DNA from: Sphingosinicella sp041916975
GTDB taxonomy: Bacteria > Pseudomonadota > Alphaproteobacteria > Sphingomonadales > Sphingomonadaceae
Direction: 5' to 3'
Assembly (NCBI RefSeq): GCF_041916975.1
Contig: NZ_JAYRYK010000001.1
Location: 2,418,001-2,482,000, forward strand
DNA length: 64,000 nucleotides
The notes below the pieces were generated by a model. The model saw nothing but the letters and a program-made list of their open reading frames with translations, was not told the origin of the DNA and did not search any database. Numbering within the stretch: the first letter of the stretch is position 1; the number at the start of each line of letters is the position of its first letter. Made by a program: the position numbers and the translations under genes. Shown piece by piece: positions 51,353 to 64,000 of this stretch.

Positions 51353-51639
51353 TCGATCGGCGAATCGCGCCAGACTTCGGGTTCGTGCGCGGCGTTCTCG
51401 TCGGCCACGCGCTGGTCGTGGCCCGATTCGGCGCTGAAGAACACGAGTCCCATCAGCCCGGCGGCGAGCAGCAGCGACAGCACGATCGCCAGCGTGATCG
51501 CGAGCACGAGGTGCAGCGTCAGCGAAACGCCTTCGGACGATAGATACCAGAGCGCGAGCGGCACGACCGCGACCCCGGTCCCCAGAGCGGAGAGCAATAG
51601 AACGCGGAAACGGCGGGCCGGTGTTTGCATGGCTTTCAT
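51349..51639 (-). CDS. small two-helix membrane protein of unknown function
   Basis: 96 residues from ATG 51639 (ATG 51630 is an alternative). Two hydrophobic helices (about 14-30 and 38-63) are followed by a polar, acidic C-terminal tail ending WRDSPID. No family is recognised. Its TAG stop is read from the end of the palindromic element. It is divergent from the CBS protein. Confidence 0.65.
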   Translation of the reverse strand: MKAMQTPARRFRVLLLSALGTGVAVVPLALWYLSSEGVSLTLHLVLAITLAIVLSLLLAAGLMGLVFFSAESGHDQRVADENAAHEPEVWRDSPID

Positions 51640-51725
51640 TTGGCCGCGGTTCGCGTAATCTTCAACCCGCCGGCGGACGCGCGCGTCAGGCGTGCCGGGC
51701 CGGCCTCTGCTGGGGAGGGGCGGCC

Positions 51726-52154
51726 ATGGCCATTGCATCGATACTGAAGGACAAGGGCGGCGCGATCATCGCGGCGTCACCGTCGCAAACCGTTGCGGAG
51801 GTGGTCGCACTTCTGTGCGCGCACCGAATCGGCGCGGTGATCGTGATGGAGGACGGCAAAGTGGCCGGCGTGCTTTCCGAGCGCGATGTCGTGCGCGGGC
51901 TCAACGAGCAGGGCGCGGCGATCCTGCAACGCACCGCGCGGGAGATCATGACGACCGAAGTGATCACCGTCGCCCCGTCGGAGAGCGTCACGGCCGCGCT
52001 GTCGCGGATGACCCGCCGCCGTATCCGTCATCTCCCCGTGCTCGACGGCGGCGAGGTTCGCGGCGTCGTATCGATCGGCGATCTCGTGAAGGCGCGTATC
52101 GATGAAGCTGTCCGCGAGGCAGAATCACTGAAGGACTACATCACGCACGCCTGA
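51726..52154 (+). CDS. CBS domain-pair protein
   Basis: 142 residues composed of two CBS motifs (about 18-65 with IGAVIVMEDGKVAGVLSERD, and about 78-125 with IRHLPVLDGGEVRGVVSIGD). Such stand-alone pairs bind adenine nucleotides or NAD and sense energy state. Start at ATG 51726, behind GGGGAGGGG. A 7-bp hairpin surrounds its stop codon (52140-52163). Confidence 0.9.
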   Translation: MAIASILKDKGGAIIAASPSQTVAEVVALLCAHRIGAVIVMEDGKVAGVLSERDVVRGLNEQGAAILQRTAREIMTTEVITVAPSESVTAALSRMTRRRIRHLPVLDGGEVRGVVSIGDLVKARIDEAVREAESLKDYITHA

Positions 52155-52358
52155 ACGCGTGATTCTCCGCAGCCGGTGTTCCCGATTCTGGGCCGGCACC
52201 CCGAGTCTCGCGCCAAAAACGTGCTCTGAACGGTGCCTGCGAGAATCGTTCGGGCGCCGAGTTCGGTCCGCGCGCCCTCTTCTCGCTGAGAAAGTCTCTG
52301 AATTTCCGCCGTTTTCTGCCGAAAAAGCAATCAAGGCAAATTTGTTTCAAAAAAGCTG

Positions 52359-52387
52359 TTGACCCTCCAAGGCCCCCCCCATATACA
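52359..52387 (+). promoter_or_regulatory. rrn operon promoter
   Basis: TTGACC (52359-52364) and TATACA (52382-52387) are separated by exactly 17 bp. The downstream discriminator is GC-rich (CCGCGACG), as expected for stringently controlled rRNA promoters. The leader would start near 52394. The rest of the gene-free 52155-52704 stretch has a boxA-like CGCTCTTTCT (52481-52490) and an AT-rich upstream patch. Confidence 0.7.
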
Positions 52388-52704
52388 CCGCGACGTCGCC
52401 GGCGACGAACACTTCTTCGCCGGCCCCCATCGTTTGGTTGACCGAATTATCGGCCTTAACCCGCCGGTGGGAAGACATTTCGCTCTTTCTCATTGTAGGT
52501 TTTAGAAGAAGGGACATGTGGGCGGCGGCCCACGCCCTGGGGACTCAAGGCCCTGGGTAGCGTGGTTAAACAACCGTTGTTCATCATGTCCTTACCACAT
52601 AGTGCTTCATTGGCTTAGGCCAGTGAAACGTTAGTGATAGTGATGTGTAGGAACGACTCCTTGAACGGGTATCGTATCGGTCTCACGGTGCGATGCTTGA
52701 TCAT

Positions 52705-54200
<1,496 letters not shown>

Positions 54201-54376
54201 GCTTGTGGATCAACCCTCCGAACTTCGTGTTTGGACTGGTTTCCACGACTTCCATAGACATTGCCGCCGTCCTCATGTCCCTTCTTCCTGAAGATAAAGC
54301 GATCCACGCTTCTGTGTGGATTGCCTACTTGAGCCGGTTTCCAGGCCGCATGGCTGCAAAGCCGGCGAAGCCAAGG

Positions 54377-54453
<77 letters not shown>

Positions 54454-54461
54454 TGGCTTTC

Positions 54462-54537
54462 GGGGCCATAGCTCAGTTGGGAGAGCGCTAGCTTTGCAAG
54501 CTTGAGGTCGTCGGTTCGATCCCGACTGGCTCCACCA
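54462..54537 (+). tRNA. tRNA-Ala (UGC anticodon)
   Basis: 76 nt, 8 bp after tRNA-Ile, with encoded CCA. Acceptor GGGGCCA pairs with TGGCTCC; anticodon loop TTTGCAA. Standard spacer tRNA. Confidence 0.97.
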
Positions 54538-54753
54538 ATTTCTTCAGGATGAAGTGAAAACTGATCCGGCCTCGGCCGGTAGCGGCCAACGGGCCGCGCT
54601 TCTTTGACATTGTGAATGGGTTTTTGAAATCGATGCCGTATTTTAGGGTGCATCGGAAAACGCGAGTTTTCCTGTGCGTTCAACAATATCAGGCTGAGAT
54701 TAATCCTGCACGTCGACGACTGCGCATTAGCGCTGGCGTTGATGGTGTGGGCT

Positions 54754-57546
<2,793 letters not shown>

Positions 57547-57634
57547 AGAGCCCACACTATCATCGTCAGCGCTGATCGGATTCTGATCCGACGGCTTCGA
57601 TTTCAAGCCCTTTTTCGTACGCACCGCCTTCATA

Positions 57635-57750
57635 GCTTGGTGGCCATAGCGTCTGTGACCCACCCGATCCCATCCCGAACTCGGCCGTGAAACCAGACAG
57701 CGCCGATGGTACTACTGCTCAAGCAGTGGAAGAGTAGGTCGTCGCCAGGC
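57635..57750 (+). rRNA. rrf: 5S ribosomal RNA
   Basis: 116 nt. Terminal stem GCTTGGTGGC pairs with GTCGCCAGGC; loop sequences CCCACCCGATCCCATCCCGA and CGCCGATGGTA are typical. Confidence 0.95.
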
Positions 57751-57901
57751 TTTGCAGGCGGTGCGCACGGAAAAGAAAACCCATTTACAATGTTTGAAGG
57801 CCTCAAGCGCCGGCGGTTGCATCCGCAACCTTGGCTATCCTCGCTTCACTGCGGGCGGCCTTGCGGACCTGAAGGTCCGGACCTGTCGGACACAGTGTTG
57901 A

Positions 57902-57978
<77 letters not shown>

Positions 57979-57993
57979 ACGTCGCGACAAAAG

Positions 57994-58017
57994 AAACGCC
58001 CTCCGGGGCGTTTTTTT
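57994..58017 (+). terminator. rrn operon terminator
   Basis: AAACGCCC (57994-58001) and GGGCGTTT (58006-58013) form an 8-bp stem with a TCCG loop, followed by an uninterrupted T-run to 58017, 16 bp after tRNA-fMet. Confidence 0.92.
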
Positions 58018-58115
58018 GTTTTCGGCGATATGCGTCCTGCCACTCGAAAGGGGTGCGGAGCGCCCCCGAATCGCGCTAAGGCTTGTTCAAATCCACAAAT
58101 GCGATGGAGCGAGCC

Positions 58116-59558
58116 ATGCGTGACTATCTGAAATTCTACATCAACGGCGAATGGGTCGATCCCGCGGGCGCCGCGAAGACTCTCGACGTTCTCAATCCCG
58201 CCACCGAAGCTGTCGCCGGACGCATCAGTCTCGGCTCCGCGGAAGACGTCGACCGTGCCGTGAAGGCCGCGAAGGCGGCGTTCCGCAGCTTCTCGCGCAC
58301 CAGCCGCGCCGAGCGGCTCGAGCTTCTGCAGGCGGTCCTCGCCGAATACATGAAGCGCAGCGGCGAGATGGCCGAAGCGATCACCGAGGAAATGGGCGCG
58401 CCGGCGTGGCTCGCGAAGAGCGCGCAGGCGGCGATCGGCGCCGGGCATCTGCACACCGCGATCGAGGTTCTGAAAACCTACAAGTTCCACGAGCCGCGCG
58501 GCACGACGATGATCGCCAAGGAGCCGGTCGGCGTGTGCGGTTTCATCACGCCTTGGAACTGGCCGATCAACCAGATCGCCTGCAAGGTCGCGCCCGCGCT
58601 TGCGACGGGCTGCACGATGGTGCTGAAGCCCTCCGAAATCGCGCCGTTCTCGGCGTGGCTGTGGACGGAGATCCTGCACGCGGCGGGTGTGCCGAAGGGC
58701 GTCTACAATCTCGTGAACGGCGATGGGCCGAGCGTTGGCGCGGCAATCTCCTCGCACCCGGATGTCGACATGGTGAGCTTCACCGGCTCGACACGCGCGG
58801 GCGTCGAAGTCGCGAAGGCTGCCGCCCCGACCGTGAAGCGCGTCGCGCAGGAACTCGGCGGCAAGTCGCCCAACATCCTGCTCGATGACGAAGGCTTCGG
58901 CGATGCCGTGAAGCGCGGCGTCGCGCACGTCTTCAACAATTCCGGTCAGTCGTGCAACGCGCCGACGCGCATGTTCGTCCCCGCCGGCCGCATGGACGAG
59001 GCGAAGACGGTGGCGAAGGCGACCGCCGACGCGTGGGCGCCGGGCGATCCGAACGGCAACGCGCGCATGGGGCCGGTCGTCTCCGAGCTGCAGTGGACCA
59101 AGATCCAGGGCCTCATCCAGAAGGGCATCGACGAAGGCGCCGAGCTTGTCGCGGGCGGCACCGGCAAGCCCGAGGGGCTTGAAACCGGCTATTACGTGAA
59201 GCCCACCGTGTTCGCGAACGTCACCAACGACATGACGGTCGCGCGCGAGGAGATCTTCGGCCCGGTCATCTCGATCCTCGGCTACGACAATCTCGACCGT
59301 GCGATCGACGAGGGCAACGACACCGTTTACGGCCTCGCCGCCTACGTGCAATCGACGGACATCGAGAAGGCACGCGAGATCGCGTCGCAGCTTCGTGCCG
59401 GGCAGGTCATCATCAACGGCGCCGGCAGCGATCTGATGGCACCGTTCGGCGGCTACAAGCAGTCCGGCAACGGCCGCGAGTGGGGCGATCATGCCTTCGG
59501 CGAATTCCTCGAAACCAAGGCGATGATCGGCTACGGCGAGACGATTGCGGCCGAATAG
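58116..59558 (+). CDS. NAD(P)-dependent aldehyde dehydrogenase
   Basis: 480 residues. Catalytic Cys280 (NNSGQSCNAPTR) and general-base Glu246 (QELGGKSPNI) are intact, along with FITPWNWPINQ and GSTRAG. It oxidises an aldehyde to the acid; the specific substrate is not determinable. ATG 58116 is chosen because GGAG (58106-58109) lies 6 nt upstream; ATG 58104 is an alternative. Confidence 0.93.
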   Translation: MRDYLKFYINGEWVDPAGAAKTLDVLNPATEAVAGRISLGSAEDVDRAVKAAKAAFRSFSRTSRAERLELLQAVLAEYMKRSGEMAEAITEEMGAPAWLAKSAQAAIGAGHLHTAIEVLKTYKFHEPRGTTMIAKEPVGVCGFITPWNWPINQIACKVAPALATGCTMVLKPSEIAPFSAWLWTEILHAAGVPKGVYNLVNGDGPSVGAAISSHPDVDMVSFTGSTRAGVEVAKAAAPTVKRVAQELGGKSPNILLDDEGFGDAVKRGVAHVFNNSGQSCNAPTRMFVPAGRMDEAKTVAKATADAWAPGDPNGNARMGPVVSELQWTKIQGLIQKGIDEGAELVAGGTGKPEGLETGYYVKPTVFANVTNDMTVAREEIFGPVISILGYDNLDRAIDEGNDTVYGLAAYVQSTDIEKAREIASQLRAGQVIINGAGSDLMAPFGGYKQSGNGREWGDHAFGEFLETKAMIGYGETIAAE

Positions 59559-59572
59559 ACGCGGTCGAATAA

Positions 59573-60010
59573 TCAGTCCTGCGCGTCCGGCACCACCCGG
59601 TAAAGGATGCGCAGCACGACGAGTACCGTGAGCCCGAGCAGCGTGCCGATCACCACGAGCGGCACCTGCCCGGCCCCACACGCGATGCCGACGGCGGCGC
59701 AGAGCCAGAGATTTGCGGCGGTCGTCAGGTTCTTCACCTTGTCCCCGCTCACGAAGATCAGTCCCGCCGCGATGAAGCCCACCGCCTGCGCGAGGCCTTC
59801 GATTGCGCGCAGCGGATCAGGCTGTGAGTTCTCGCTGCGGTGCGCTTCGAACAGCATCAGGGACGAAATCACGATCATCGCAGAGCTGAGCGCAACGAGC
59901 GCGTGTGTGCGAAGCCCCGCTTCATGCCCGCGCATCTCCCGATCGAAACCGAACGCAAGCCCGATCGCGGTCGCGGCGCCGAGCCGTATGGCGATTTCCT
60001 CCCAAGTCAT
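59573..60010 (-). CDS. MgtC/SapB family membrane protein
   Basis: 145 residues with about four membrane helices. Family landmarks: RLGAATAIGLAFGFDREMRG (R-E region), GLRTHALVALSSAM, GFIAAGLIF and NLTTAANLWLCAAVGIACG. Only the membrane domain is present, as in the short SapB branch. Linked in other bacteria to magnesium limitation or intracellular survival. Convergent to the aldehyde dehydrogenase. Confidence 0.9.
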   Translation of the reverse strand: MTWEEIAIRLGAATAIGLAFGFDREMRGHEAGLRTHALVALSSAMIVISSLMLFEAHRSENSQPDPLRAIEGLAQAVGFIAAGLIFVSGDKVKNLTTAANLWLCAAVGIACGAGQVPLVVIGTLLGLTVLVVLRILYRVVPDAQD

Positions 60011-60135
60011 GGGTGCTGAATTGCCGTGGCGCGCAAAGGTTCCCCTCGCTATTCGCAGCTTATCAGGAACGCGAGCTACGCGCCGCGCCGATCACATCAC
60101 ATACTCCGCCCGGTTGTGACAGCCGGAGACCCTGA

Positions 60136-61095
60136 ATGTCCCTTCGTACACCGATCTGCGACCTGCTCGGCATCGAACACCCGATCCTGCTCGCCGGGAT
60201 GGGCGGCGTTTCCTATGCGGAGGTGTGCGCGGCGGTTTCGAATGCGGGCGGGTTCGGCTCGCTCGGTATGGCGGGCACGAGCCCCGCGTTCATCCGCGAC
60301 CAGATGAAGCGCGTGAAGGATCTGACCGACAAGCCCTTCGGCGTCGATCTCCTCGCCGCGCAGCCCGAAACACTCACCGAGAGCGTCGATGTGATCATCG
60401 CGGAAGGCGCGAAGGCGTTCATCGCCGGGCTCGGCGTGCCGACGCCGATCCTCACGCAGCTCAAAGCCGCCGGCATCGTCGTCATGTCGATGTGCGGCAC
60501 GGTGGGCCATGCCGTGAAGGCCGCGGCGGCGGGCTGCGACGCGGTGATCGCGCAGGGCACGGAAGGCGGCGGGCACACCGGCAAGGTGGCGAGCGCGGCG
60601 CTCTGGCCGCAATGCGTCGATGCCGTCGACGTGCCGGTGATCGCTGCGGGCGGACTTTACGATGGGCGCGGGCTCGCCGCGGCGCTCGCCTTCGGATGCC
60701 AGGGCGTGTGGATGGGCACGCGCTTCATCGCCAGCCACGAAGCGCACGCGGGCCAGGCCTACAAGGACGCGATCGTCGCCATGCGCGACACCTCGACCAC
60801 GATCAGCCGCGGCTTCACCGGCAAGACGCTGCGCGCCATCGCCAACGAGACGACAGACTATTTCGATCGGCATCCCGAAGACCTGAAGCCGTTCCCGCTG
60901 CAGGTGATGGAAGCGGCGCAGGCGAACCGTCTGGGGCCGATTGCGGGGCTCCTCGATATCGATCCGGCAACGCAGTGCCTCGCCGCGGGGCAGGGCGGCG
61001 GCGGCGTCGATGAGATCCTCAGCTGCGCCGAGATTGTCGAGCGCACGCTTGCCGAGGCACGGGTGGCTCTAGGCCGACTCCGCGCGTTCGGCTGA
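60136..61095 (+). CDS. nitronate monooxygenase family FMN protein
   Basis: 319 residues, TIM barrel. FMN-binding landmarks: PILLAGMGGVSYAEVCAAVS, QGTEGGGHTGKVASAALWP and VIAAGGLYDGRGLAAAL. It oxidises alkyl nitronates (class related to 2-nitropropane dioxygenase and FabK). The catalytic His may lie in GGGHTG. The last 27 bp overlap the convergent SulP gene. Confidence 0.88.
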   Translation: MSLRTPICDLLGIEHPILLAGMGGVSYAEVCAAVSNAGGFGSLGMAGTSPAFIRDQMKRVKDLTDKPFGVDLLAAQPETLTESVDVIIAEGAKAFIAGLGVPTPILTQLKAAGIVVMSMCGTVGHAVKAAAAGCDAVIAQGTEGGGHTGKVASAALWPQCVDAVDVPVIAAGGLYDGRGLAAALAFGCQGVWMGTRFIASHEAHAGQAYKDAIVAMRDTSTTISRGFTGKTLRAIANETTDYFDRHPEDLKPFPLQVMEAAQANRLGPIAGLLDIDPATQCLAAGQGGGGVDEILSCAEIVERTLAEARVALGRLRAFG

Positions 61096-62727
61096 GGCCA
61101 TCGCCAGCGCGGCGGCATAGTCGGGCGCAAAGCGCACCTTGCCGCTGCGGGGGCCAAGGCCGTTGCGGCGCAGCACTTGCGCGGGCTGCGGCTGCACGTT
61201 CGAGAAGATCACCTCTGCGCCGTGCCGGTTCGCCATGCTCACGAAATCCTTGATGCCTTCCACGCCGCTTGCGTCGAGCAGCGGCACCTCGCGCATCCTG
61301 AGGATGATGACGCGCGGCGGCTGGCCCATGCGGCGCAGCGTTTCCACGAGATCGGAGGCGACGCCGAAGAAGAACGGCCCCGTGATGCGGAACACTTCCA
61401 CGCCCGGCGGCAGGTCGTCGCGCTGCCCCGCATCCTCGGTTTCCACTTCGTTGACCTTCACCGCCACCGTGCGGCTCATGCGTTCCATGAACATCAGGCA
61501 GGCGAGCGTAACGCCGACACCGATCGCGACGGTAAGATCGACGAGCACAGTGAGCGCGAAGGTGAGCAGCAGCACCACGCGGTCGCCCATCGGCATCGCG
61601 CGGATACGCAGCAGCCGCTCGTACTCGCTCATCCCCCACGCCACCATGAACAGGATCGCCGCCAGCGCGGCCATCGGGATATAGCCCATCAGCTTCGTGC
61701 CGAAGGCCATGAACAGCAGCAGGAACAGCGCGTGGAATATGCCCGCAACCGGCGTGCGTCCGCCGGCGCGGATGTTGGTCGCGGTGCGCGCGATCGCGCC
61801 CGTCGCCGGAAGTCCGCCGAAGAGCGCGGACGCGAGATTGGCCGCGCCTTGCCCCACGAGTTCCTGGTTGGAGCGGTGGCGATAGCCGGTCATGCCGTCG
61901 GCGACGACGGCGGAAAGCAGCGCCTCGATCCCCGCGAGGAAGGCGATCGTGAACGCCGCCGGAAGCACGGCGGTCACCTTCGCAAGGCTGAGCGCCGGAA
62001 TGTGCGGCGCGGGAAGGCCGGAAGGGATATGGGGAAAACGCGAGCCGACCGTATCGACGGGAAGGCCGAGCAGCGACACGGCGAGCGCCGCCGCCACCAC
62101 GGCGACAAGGAAGCCCGGCACCTTCGGCGCCGTACGGCGCAGCACGATGATGATGGCGAGCGCGCCTGCGCCGACGCCGAGCGTCGCCATGTCGATGGTG
62201 CCGATCGCATCGGCATAGGCGGCGAGTTTGGGCAGGAAATCGGCGGGCACTTCGGCCATGCGGAGGCCGAGGAAATCCTTCACCTGCGTTGCCGCGATGA
62301 TGACGGCGATCCCGGCCGTGAAGCCGGTGACGACGGGGTGCGGGATGAACTTGATGAGGCTGCCGAGCCGCGCGTAGCCCGCCACGAGCAGGATCGCGCC
62401 CGCCATCAGCGTGGCGAGCACCAGCCCGTCATAGCCGTGCTGCGCGATGATATTGAACACGACGACGACGAACGCGCCTGTCGGCCCGCCGATCTGCGTA
62501 CGCGAACCGCCGAGCGCCGAAATGAGGAGCCCGGCGACGACCGCCGTCACCAGCCCTTTGTCGGGCGAGGCGCCGCTGGCGATGCCGAGCGCCATGGCGA
62601 GCGGCAGCGCGACGATGGCGACGGTGAGCCCCGCGAGCGCATCGGCACGCAGCCGCGCCATGTCGTAGCCTTCGCGAAGCACGGTCACGAGCTTCGGCGT
62701 GAACTGGATGGGCAGGACGTCGCGCAT
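61069..62727 (-). CDS. SulP/SLC26-family anion transporter with STAS domain
   Basis: 552 residues from ATG 62727; an in-frame TTG two codons upstream is less likely. The membrane part (10-14 helices, about 25-420) includes ALPLAMALGIASGASPDKGL and GLPATGAIARTATNIRAG. The C-terminal STAS domain (about 435-535) has VIILRMREVPLLDASGVEGI. Substrate could be sulfate, bicarbonate or dicarboxylate. No carbonic anhydrase gene is adjacent. Confidence 0.93.
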   Translation of the reverse strand: MRDVLPIQFTPKLVTVLREGYDMARLRADALAGLTVAIVALPLAMALGIASGASPDKGLVTAVVAGLLISALGGSRTQIGGPTGAFVVVVFNIIAQHGYDGLVLATLMAGAILLVAGYARLGSLIKFIPHPVVTGFTAGIAVIIAATQVKDFLGLRMAEVPADFLPKLAAYADAIGTIDMATLGVGAGALAIIIVLRRTAPKVPGFLVAVVAAALAVSLLGLPVDTVGSRFPHIPSGLPAPHIPALSLAKVTAVLPAAFTIAFLAGIEALLSAVVADGMTGYRHRSNQELVGQGAANLASALFGGLPATGAIARTATNIRAGGRTPVAGIFHALFLLLFMAFGTKLMGYIPMAALAAILFMVAWGMSEYERLLRIRAMPMGDRVVLLLTFALTVLVDLTVAIGVGVTLACLMFMERMSRTVAVKVNEVETEDAGQRDDLPPGVEVFRITGPFFFGVASDLVETLRRMGQPPRVIILRMREVPLLDASGVEGIKDFVSMANRHGAEVIFSNVQPQPAQVLRRNGLGPRSGKVRFAPDYAAALAMASAERAESA

Positions 62728-62819
62728 GGGCAACCCCCGAAAATCTCGTGGAATGCCCTCTTGCTAGGCCTGAATTATGGCAAAATCATCCCGGAATGTT
62801 CCGGAAAATGTGGGCAGGC

Positions 62820-63278
62820 CTATCCCTCTTTCGGCGTCCCCGCTGCCCGCAGGATCGCCTTCTTGATGCGCGGATAGGTGCCGCAGCGGCAGAGGTTGGT
62901 GATCCCCGTCTTGATATCGTCTTCGGTGGGCTTCGGTGTGTCCTTCAGGAACGCCGCCGCCGCCATGATCATGCCCGGCTGGCAATAGCCGCACTGCGGC
63001 ACCTGTTCTGCGATCCACGCCTGCTGCACGGGATGGCTGCCGTCTTTCGAAAGGCCCTCGATCGTGGTGACGAAGGTGCCTTCGATGTCGCCGATGTTCA
63101 CCTGGCAGCTGCGCTGTGCCTGCCCGTCGATGTGCACCGTGCACGCGCCGCAAAGCCCCGCCCCGCAACCGAACTTGGTGCCGGTGAGGTTCATGGCGTC
63201 GCGCAGTGCCCACAGCAGCGGCGTGTCGGCCGGCAGGTCAAAAGCGACAGGATTGCCGTTGATGGTGAAGCGAGTCAT
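62820..63278 (-). CDS. [2Fe-2S] subunit of an isoquinoline-1-oxidoreductase-like hydroxylase (IorA-like)
   Basis: 152 residues. Cluster I: C38, C43, C46, C58 (GCGAGLCGAC). Cluster II: C96, C99, C130, C132 (CGYCQPGM, CRCGTY). The CRCGTYPRI wording is typical of the IorA branch. The partner IorB molybdopterin subunit is not adjacent: SulP lies 93 bp further downstream and a crotonase is divergent. Start at ATG 63278 (MTRFTINGNPV). Confidence 0.9.
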   Translation of the reverse strand: MTRFTINGNPVAFDLPADTPLLWALRDAMNLTGTKFGCGAGLCGACTVHIDGQAQRSCQVNIGDIEGTFVTTIEGLSKDGSHPVQQAWIAEQVPQCGYCQPGMIMAAAAFLKDTPKPTEDDIKTGITNLCRCGTYPRIKKAILRAAGTPKEG

Positions 63279-63311
63279 GACGAGGTGAGATTTAGACGCA
63301 GAGGTGCCCGA

Positions 63312-64000
63312 ATGGAACTGCAAACGCTGTCGCTCGCCGTTGCGGACGGAATCGCGCGTGTCACGATGACGCGGGCCGAGGCGCTCAACACCATGACCGA
63401 AGCGTTCTGGACCGAGATCGTGGAGGTTTTCGAGGCGATCGAGGCGGACCCGTCGGTGCGCGCGGTGCTGATCGTCTCGACCGGCAGGCATTTCACCGCG
63501 GGGCTCGATCTCGAATGGGCCGGCGCGGATCTGCTCGGCGCGGCAGATGGCGAGGTCGCGCGGCAGCGGCTGGCGCTCCGCCGCAAGGTTAAGGCGATGC
63601 AGCGGAGCTTCACGGTGATCGACGAGTGCAAGGCGCCGGTGATCGCGGTGGTGCAGGGCGGCTGCATCGGTGGTGGCGTCGATCTCGTCACGGCCTGCGA
63701 TATCCGCATCGGCACGGCGGACTGCTTTTTCAGCATTCAGGAGATCAATGTCGGCATCGTTGCCGATGTCGGCACGCTGCAGCGCATCCCACACCTGCTG
63801 CCGCAGGGGCTGGTGCGCGAGCTCACCTACACGGGGCGGCGGTTCATGGCGGAGGAGGCCGCGCGCCATGGTTTCCTCAATCGCGTGCTCGCCGCGCACG
63901 ACGAAGCCATCGCTGCGGGCGAGGCGCTGGCGCGCGAGATCGCATCGAAATCGCCCGTCGCCATTCAGGGCGCGAAGGCGGTGCTGAACCGCGGCCGCGA
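63312..64000 (+). CDS. enoyl-CoA hydratase/isomerase, dienoyl-CoA isomerase-like (3' end outside window)
   Basis: 229 codons visible. Crotonase fold with the oxyanion-hole loops FTAGLDL and VQGGCIGGGVDLVTACD. E144 and D152 in QEINVGIVADVGTLQR match the Glu/Asp pair spaced by eight residues in delta3,5-delta2,4-dienoyl-CoA isomerases, so isomerase activity on polyunsaturated acyl-CoA is likelier than simple hydration. Divergent from the IorA-like gene with a 33-bp gap. Confidence 0.9.
   Translation, partial: MELQTLSLAVADGIARVTMTRAEALNTMTEAFWTEIVEVFEAIEADPSVRAVLIVSTGRHFTAGLDLEWAGADLLGAADGEVARQRLALRRKVKAMQRSFTVIDECKAPVIAVVQGGCIGGGVDLVTACDIRIGTADCFFSIQEINVGIVADVGTLQRIPHLLPQGLVRELTYTGRRFMAEEAARHGFLNRVLAAHDEAIAAGEALAREIASKSPVAIQGAKAVLNRGR

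Noticed and set aside
52438..52443. Second TTGACC as a possible rrn P2 promoter
   Set aside because: No acceptable -10 at 16-18 bp downstream.

Overview
The window is high-GC chromosomal DNA from an alphaproteobacterium, most likely a member of the Sphingomonadales. The evidence is the 16S/23S sequence, the rrn order (16S, tRNA-Ile, tRNA-Ala, 23S, 5S, tRNA-fMet), and alphaproteobacterial families such as Usg, DUF1244, DUF2312/GapR-like, DUF4167 and a 41-residue L36. I do not assign a genus. Nearly all of the window is housekeeping sequence. I see no integrase, transposase, CRISPR array or prophage.

Layout. 1-2.4 kb (minus): serS, surE and a LysM lipoprotein cut by the window edge. 2.5-9.7 kb (plus): host-attachment-family protein, an ABC ATPase without a permease, nadB, polA, and a PstS-like lipoprotein behind a tandem PHO box. 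9.7-12.3 kb: usg, a coupled Hsp70-like/Gre-like pair, and tRNA-Leu. 12.3-17.2 kb: CinA-type protein, two coupled L,D-transpeptidases, map, a GNAT and a class V aminotransferase. 17.2-30.4 kb: radC, purB, an AraC regulator, a 2OG oxygenase, an M20 amidohydrolase, gpmA, an M14 peptidase, galE, a phosphatase, rpmJ, a HAD hydrolase, pyk, DUF1244 and a GapR-like protein. 30.4-32.3 kb: a candidate sigma-54-dependent small RNA, then a coxS-coxM-ybjQ cluster with no catalytic large subunit. 32.3-39.7 kb: yebC-ruvCAB-ybgC-tolQRAB-pal. 39.7-51.6 kb: acyltransferase, ispG, a pentapeptide-like solenoid protein, a GNAT, an M61 peptidase, ppa, hisS-prfA-prmC, DUF4167, a phosphate-type porin and a small membrane protein. 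51.7-58.0 kb: CBS protein and the complete rrn operon. 58.1-64.0 kb: aldehyde dehydrogenase, MgtC, nitronate monooxygenase, SulP transporter, an orphan IorA-like protein and a crotonase running off the window.

Most striking observations. (1) Positions 30455-30656 hold a palindrome, a consensus IHF site, a perfect -24/-12 sigma-54 promoter, and a roughly 125-nt three-hairpin RNA. The first and last loops of this RNA carry the same 13-nt C-rich sequence, and the last hairpin is a terminator. (2) ruvC, and probably a HAD hydrolase, can only begin at CTG codons. (3) The anticodon-binding end of hisS is a low-GC patch that looks imported. (4) An L,D-transpeptidase carries a second, catalytically dead copy of its own domain. 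(5) A RIME-like 107-bp palindromic element supplies the stop codons of both flanking genes. (6) PHO boxes precede both the PstS-like protein and the OprO/P-like porin, which suggests a phosphate-starvation regulon.
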